Of a stretch of DNA of 64,000 bases, positions 60,606 through 64,000 are shown piece after piece. A program made the position numbers and the translations under genes. Source of the DNA: Sphaerotilus uruguayifluvii. Lineage in GTDB: Bacteria > Pseudomonadota > Gammaproteobacteria > Burkholderiales > Burkholderiaceae_C. The stretch covers positions 1-64,000 of the forward strand of contig NZ_JABSNM010000008.1 in NCBI RefSeq assembly GCF_013294065.1, written 5' to 3'. Numbering within the stretch: position 1 is the first letter of the stretch; each line of letters opens with the position of its first letter. The notes beneath the pieces were generated by a model, which saw nothing but the letters and a program-made list of their open reading frames with translations, was not told the DNA's origin and made no database searches.

Positions 60606-62348
60606 TCAGGGCGCACCGACCCTGGCCAGTCGTTCGATCGTCGCCTTCAGCCGGTCCGGATCGACGGGCTTGTGCAGCAGGGCATGGCCGGCGGCGCGCG
60701 CCTCGCGCAGACGCTCGGGCGCGGTGTTGCCGGTGATCAGCAGGGCGGGCAGGTCGCTGTTGAATTCCTCCCGCAGGGCCTCGATGGCCTCCAGGCCGCC
60801 GGTGCCGTGCTCCAGGCCGAGGTCGGTGATGATTAGCGCGGGGCATTCATGGTCTTGCGTGGCCCGCTCGCGCAGGGATTCCAGCGTGCCGGCCAGGACC
60901 GGCTGCCAGCCCCAGCGGGTGAGCAGCAGCTCCAGCGCGATCAGGATCGACGGGTCGTCGTCGAGCACCAGCACCCGCCGGCCGGTGGCGATGTGGGGCG
61001 ACGGCGGGCGTGCCGGGGCCGGATCGGCGGGCTCGGGCGTCGGGGTCGTCGTCGGCAGGACGATGCCGACGGCGGTGCCACGGCCGGGATGCGAGCGCAT
61101 GTGCAGCGGATGCTCCAGCAGCCGGGCCAGGCGCTGCACGATGGCCAGGCCCAGCCCGATGCCCTGCCGCTCCGACGAGGCGGGCTGAAGCTGGACGAAC
61201 TCCTGGAAGCAGCGCCGCTGATCCTCCTCGGTCATGCCCAGGCCGGTGTCGATGACCTGCACCTCGATGCGCAGGCCGCGCCGGCGGCAGCCCAGCACGA
61301 CGCGGCCCCGCTCGGTGTAGCGGATGGCGTTCGACAGCAGGTTGCGCACGATGCGCTCCAGCAGCACCGGATCGGTCCGCACCGTGACTTCGGGGCCGTG
61401 CAGGCGCAGCCCCAGTCCCTTGGCCTGGGCCAGCGGCCGGGCCTCCTCGGCCAGCCGCGTCAGCAGCGGGCGCAGGGCCACCGCGCGGGGGCGGGCCTCC
61501 ATCACGCCGGCGTCCAGGCGCGAGATGTCCAGCAGCGACGAGAACAGCGTGCCCAGCGTGCGCACCGCCTCGCCGATGTGATCGACGATCGGGCGGGCGG
61601 TGTCCGGCAGGGGTTCCTGTCGCAGCGTGCCCACCAGCAGCGACAGGCTGTGCACCGGCTGGCGCAGATCGTGGCTGGCCGCGGCCAGGAAGCGCGACTT
61701 GGCCATGTTGGCCTGCTCGGCGGCGTCCTTCTGCTCGCGCAGGCGCTCGGCCAGGGCCGCGATCTCGAAGCGGGCCCGCAGCGACTCGACCAGCTTGCCG
61801 TTGAGGGTGTGCGCGAAGCGGATCGTCAGCAGCACATAGGCGAACACGGCGAAGGCCACCGCCTGGTAGAGCGGTCCCCCCAGCCCGAGGCTGCCGCCCA
61901 CCGCCCCGACCGCGCAGGGCAGGAAGAAGGCCATGAAGGCCGGCAGGTGGATGGTCTGCGAATGCAGCGAGCTCGACACCATGCCGGCCAGCATGAAGAT
62001 CACCAGCAGCCGGTGTTCGATCTGGCCGTGCGGCAGGAAGGCCAGGGCGCCGCCCGCCCACAGCAGGCCGGAGGTCAGCGAGAGCGCGGTGTGCCGCCGC
62101 AGGAGCGCGTCGACTTGGGCGGGCCAGTCCCGGCGCCGCGCGGTGTGGCGCCACAGCGCCAGGCGCAGCACCGAGTGCAGGCCCAGCAGCGCCAGCCAGG
62201 GAAGCAGCCGGCGCGCCGGCACGACGCCCGCCAGCACGCCGGTCTGCGCGGCCGCCACCAGCAGGCTGCCGAGCACGATGAACGGCGTGTTGCGCTGCAG
62301 CGCCGCCAGCTGGTGGAGCCGGACGCGGCGGGCATGCATGTCAGGCAT
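60606..62348 (-). CDS. hybrid sensor histidine kinase/response regulator with 5-6 membrane helices
   Basis: 580 residues. The N-terminal part (about 20-185) holds about five or six membrane helices and no periplasmic sensor domain (FIVLGSLLVAAAQTGVLAG; AVAFAVFAYVLLTIRF). A coiled segment then leads to H-box FLAAASHDLRQPVHSLSLLV (His near 226). N-box NLLSNAIRYTE and G-box GLGMTEED, GIGLGLAIVQRLARL follow. A C-terminal receiver (about 460-575) contains VLVLDDDPS and ALIITDLGLEHG with the phospho-acceptor Asp. The 'HDLRQP' kinases are typically orphan hybrids. The convergent LuxR-type regulator is the natural partner. Confidence 0.9.
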   Translation of the reverse strand: MPDMHARRVRLHQLAALQRNTPFIVLGSLLVAAAQTGVLAGVVPARRLLPWLALLGLHSVLRLALWRHTARRRDWPAQVDALLRRHTALSLTSGLLWAGGALAFLPHGQIEHRLLVIFMLAGMVSSSLHSQTIHLPAFMAFFLPCAVGAVGGSLGLGGPLYQAVAFAVFAYVLLTIRFAHTLNGKLVESLRARFEIAALAERLREQKDAAEQANMAKSRFLAAASHDLRQPVHSLSLLVGTLRQEPLPDTARPIVDHIGEAVRTLGTLFSSLLDISRLDAGVMEARPRAVALRPLLTRLAEEARPLAQAKGLGLRLHGPEVTVRTDPVLLERIVRNLLSNAIRYTERGRVVLGCRRRGLRIEVQVIDTGLGMTEEDQRRCFQEFVQLQPASSERQGIGLGLAIVQRLARLLEHPLHMRSHPGRGTAVGIVLPTTTPTPEPADPAPARPPSPHIATGRRVLVLDDDPSILIALELLLTRWGWQPVLAGTLESLRERATQDHECPALIITDLGLEHGTGGLEAIEALREEFNSDLPALLITGNTAPERLREARAAGHALLHKPVDPDRLKATIERLARVGAP

Positions 62349-62385
62349 GGCGCATGGCGGCGGCGCGTCCCGGCGTCCGGAACGA

Positions 62386-63261
62386 TCAGTCCTCGGCCAC
62401 CAGCGTCTGCATGCCGGCCCATTCCTCGCCCGGGCTCAGGCGCACCGGGTTGCCGATCTGCGCGGCCTCGACGCAGAGCATCAGCGGCCAGTCCTCGTCG
62501 GGCATGTCGGGCAGGCTGGCGCACTTCTCGGGGCCGGGGTTCCAGACCACCGTGTCCTCGAACTGGCTGGCGATGATGCGCACCTTGCGGCCGGCCTCGC
62601 GCAGCAGCAGCTCGCGCGGCGCTTCCCAGTAGATGCGGTCGAGCTCCTGGGCGATGGTGACCACGTCGACCCACTGCTGGCGCGGCTGGTCGATGACGGC
62701 GTCCTGGTAGTTGACGTTCTGCAGACCCTCGAGCTGCGCGCGGCGCACGTCGCCGCAGCGCAGGTAGGTGTGCAGCGCGGCCTGGAACTCGATCGTGCTG
62801 TCGCCGGTGTTGATCACGGCCAGCTCCATCTCGAGGCGGCGCGCGTCGACGCTGATGGTCATTTCCACCGCGAAGCCGTGCGGCCAGATCGCGCGGGTGG
62901 CCTCGTCGGCGTCCAGGCGCAGCACCGCGAAGGCGTGCTCGCCGCGCACGGTGGCCTCCTGCAGCGTCCAGGCGCGGTTGCGCGCGAAGCCGTGCTTGGG
63001 CAGCGGGCCCTGCTGGTTGAACTGCGGGAAGATCACCGGCACGCCGCCGCGCACCGCGGCCGTGCCGCCCAGCGCGCTGGTGGGCGAGAGGTAGAGCTGC
63101 TCCTCGCCGAGCGCCGGAATCCACGACACGACATGCGCGCCGTGCAGCAGGACGGTGGCCTGCGCGCCGGCGGGCGAGCGCAGGTGCACGGCCGGCTGGC
63201 CGTCGAACAGGCAGGCGCCGGTGGGTTGCGAGGCGCGGGGCAGGGCGGTGTCGTCGCTCAT
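62386..63261 (-). CDS. D-hexose-6-phosphate mutarotase (aldose 1-epimerase family)
   Basis: 291 residues. It interconverts the anomers of glucose 6-phosphate-type sugars. GAQATVLLHGAHVVSWIPAL opens the galactose-mutarotase-like fold, RGGVPVIFPQFNQQGPLPKH and GFARNRAWTL contain the catalytic His region, FQAALHTYLRCGD the second His, and DTVVWNPGPEKCASLPDM the C-terminal catalytic Glu area typical of YeaD. Start at ATG 63261 (MSDDTALPRA). It lies 19 bases downstream of hemL on the same strand. Confidence 0.9.
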   Translation of the reverse strand: MSDDTALPRASQPTGACLFDGQPAVHLRSPAGAQATVLLHGAHVVSWIPALGEEQLYLSPTSALGGTAAVRGGVPVIFPQFNQQGPLPKHGFARNRAWTLQEATVRGEHAFAVLRLDADEATRAIWPHGFAVEMTISVDARRLEMELAVINTGDSTIEFQAALHTYLRCGDVRRAQLEGLQNVNYQDAVIDQPRQQWVDVVTIAQELDRIYWEAPRELLLREAGRKVRIIASQFEDTVVWNPGPEKCASLPDMPDEDWPLMLCVEAAQIGNPVRLSPGEEWAGMQTLVAED

Positions 63262-63280
63262 CGTGCGTGGAGACTGGGGA

Positions 63281-64000
63281 TCAGAGGGTGCGGAAGACCT
63301 CGGCGGCGGCGGCCACCGTCGCGGCGATGTCGGCGTCGGTGTGCGCGGCGCTGACGAAGCCGGCCTCATAGAGCGCCGGCGCCAGGTAGATGCCGCGGTC
63401 CAGCATGCCGTGGAAGAAGCGGTTGAAGCGCGGCTGGTCGGTGGTCATCACCGTGGTGTAGTTCTGCGGCAGCTCCGGCATCAGGAAGAAGCCGAACATG
63501 CCGCCCTGGCTGTCGACGCAGAAGGGCACGCCGGCGGCGTCGGCCGCGCCCTTCAGGCCGTCGACCAGCGCGCGGGTCTTGGCGCCCAGCGCGTCGAAGA
63601 AGCCGGGGCGGCTGATCTCGCGCAGCGTGGCCAGGCCGCAGGCGGTGGCCACCGGGTTGCCGCTGAGCGTGCCGGCCTGGTAGACGCCGCCCAGCGGCGC
63701 CAGGTGCGCCATGATGCGCCGCGAGCTGGCGAAGGCCGCCAGCGGCATGCCGCCGCCGATGACCTTGCCGAACACCGAGATGTCCGGGCGGAAGCCCGGA
63801 ATCGCCGCGGCGTACAGGCTCTGCGCCGAGCCCGGCGCGACCCGGAAGCCCGTCATCACCTCGTCGAAGATGAACAGCGCGCCATGCTGGTCGCACAGCT
63901 CGCGGATGCGCTTCACGAAAGGCACGGCCGCGCGCACGAAGTTCATGTTGCCGGCGATCGGCTCGATCATCACGCAGGCGATCTCGGGGCCATGCGTCTT
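63281..64000 (-). CDS. hemL: glutamate-1-semialdehyde 2,1-aminomutase, C-terminal part (runs off window)
   Basis: The last 239 residues of a PLP enzyme that makes 5-aminolevulinate for haem. [20 protein letters not shown] and [20 protein letters not shown] carry the cofactor Asp. [20 protein letters not shown] carries the Lys that binds PLP, and [20 protein letters not shown] follows. The frame stays open to base 64000; the N-terminal half lies beyond. The C-terminal ends [14 protein letters not shown] as usual. Confidence 0.96.
   Translation of the reverse strand, partial: KTHGPEIACVMIEPIAGNMNFVRAAVPFVKRIRELCDQHGALFIFDEVMTGFRVAPGSAQSLYAAAIPGFRPDISVFGKVIGGGMPLAAFASSRRIMAHLAPLGGVYQAGTLSGNPVATACGLATLREISRPGFFDALGAKTRALVDGLKGAADAAGVPFCVDSQGGMFGFFLMPELPQNYTTVMTTDQPRFNRFFHGMLDRGIYLAPALYEAGFVSAAHTDADIAATVAAAAEVFRTL

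Overview
The window is GC-rich (estimated by eye at about 70%) and looks like a chromosomal segment of a betaproteobacterium of the order Burkholderiales, most likely from the Rubrivivax/Leptothrix/Ideonella/Roseateles neighbourhood. The pointers are the gene orders accB-accC-prmA-DUF3426 and aroE-mtgA-(unknown)-tlpA, a double-length UvrA, a PEP-CTERM protein and a beta-type S10 ribosomal cluster. The species is inferred, not shown. Function calls come from reading translated motifs by eye; no database search was run.

Layout. 1-750: the 3' end of an IS5-like transposase, a symmetrical terminator and a secreted PEP-CTERM protein. 0.9-9.0 kb: a 1907-residue tandem UvrA, then a secreted GH9 endoglucanase with a fibronectin III tail. 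9.0-10.4 kb: sixA-like phosphatase, a gene-free stretch full of hairpins and a small exported protein. 10.6-16.9 kb: metabolic genes (acetoacetyl-CoA synthetase, a Tat-exported peptide-binding protein, pyrF, purB).

17-26 kb is an accessory, regulator-rich stretch: an unknown small protein, a BTAD/SARP-like activator, a CRP/FNR regulator, a cyclase-AAA-TPR signalling protein, a membrane M48-like protein that has lost the HExxH zinc site, and two DUF898 (YjgN) membrane proteins. A CRP-type box lies directly upstream of the BTAD gene. 26.2-32.7 kb holds a tight five-gene unit, SPFH/SHOCT - DUF4178 - DUF350 - membrane spermidine synthase-like - FAD amine oxidase-like, whose last gene overlaps a convergent speD (S-adenosylmethionine decarboxylase). 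It reads as a polyamine-linked membrane system.

32.9-37.7 kb carries rplC to rpsQ of the S10 operon, without rpsJ in front and without rplN behind. It has its own promoter and a terminator, followed by a Prx5-type peroxiredoxin. 38.3-49.3 kb is a long minus-strand run of housekeeping genes: DUF3426, prmA, accC, accB, tlpA-like, unknown, mtgA, aroE, tonB-like and an RNase II-like gene.

49.4-54.9 kb: a histidine kinase and response regulator that resemble the pair dedicated to proteobacterial sortase systems, divergent from an exported TPR protein and a small membrane protein; no sortase is in view. 55-59 kb: an SDR reductase, a YqiA-type esterase, mpl and a phosphofructokinase. 59.07-59.94 kb is a visibly lower-GC patch with an unknown protein made of two 80-residue repeats. 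59.9-64 kb: a LuxR-type response regulator and a convergent hybrid kinase, an aldose-epimerase-type mutarotase and the 3' part of hemL, which runs off the window. No rRNA, tRNA or CRISPR array was seen.
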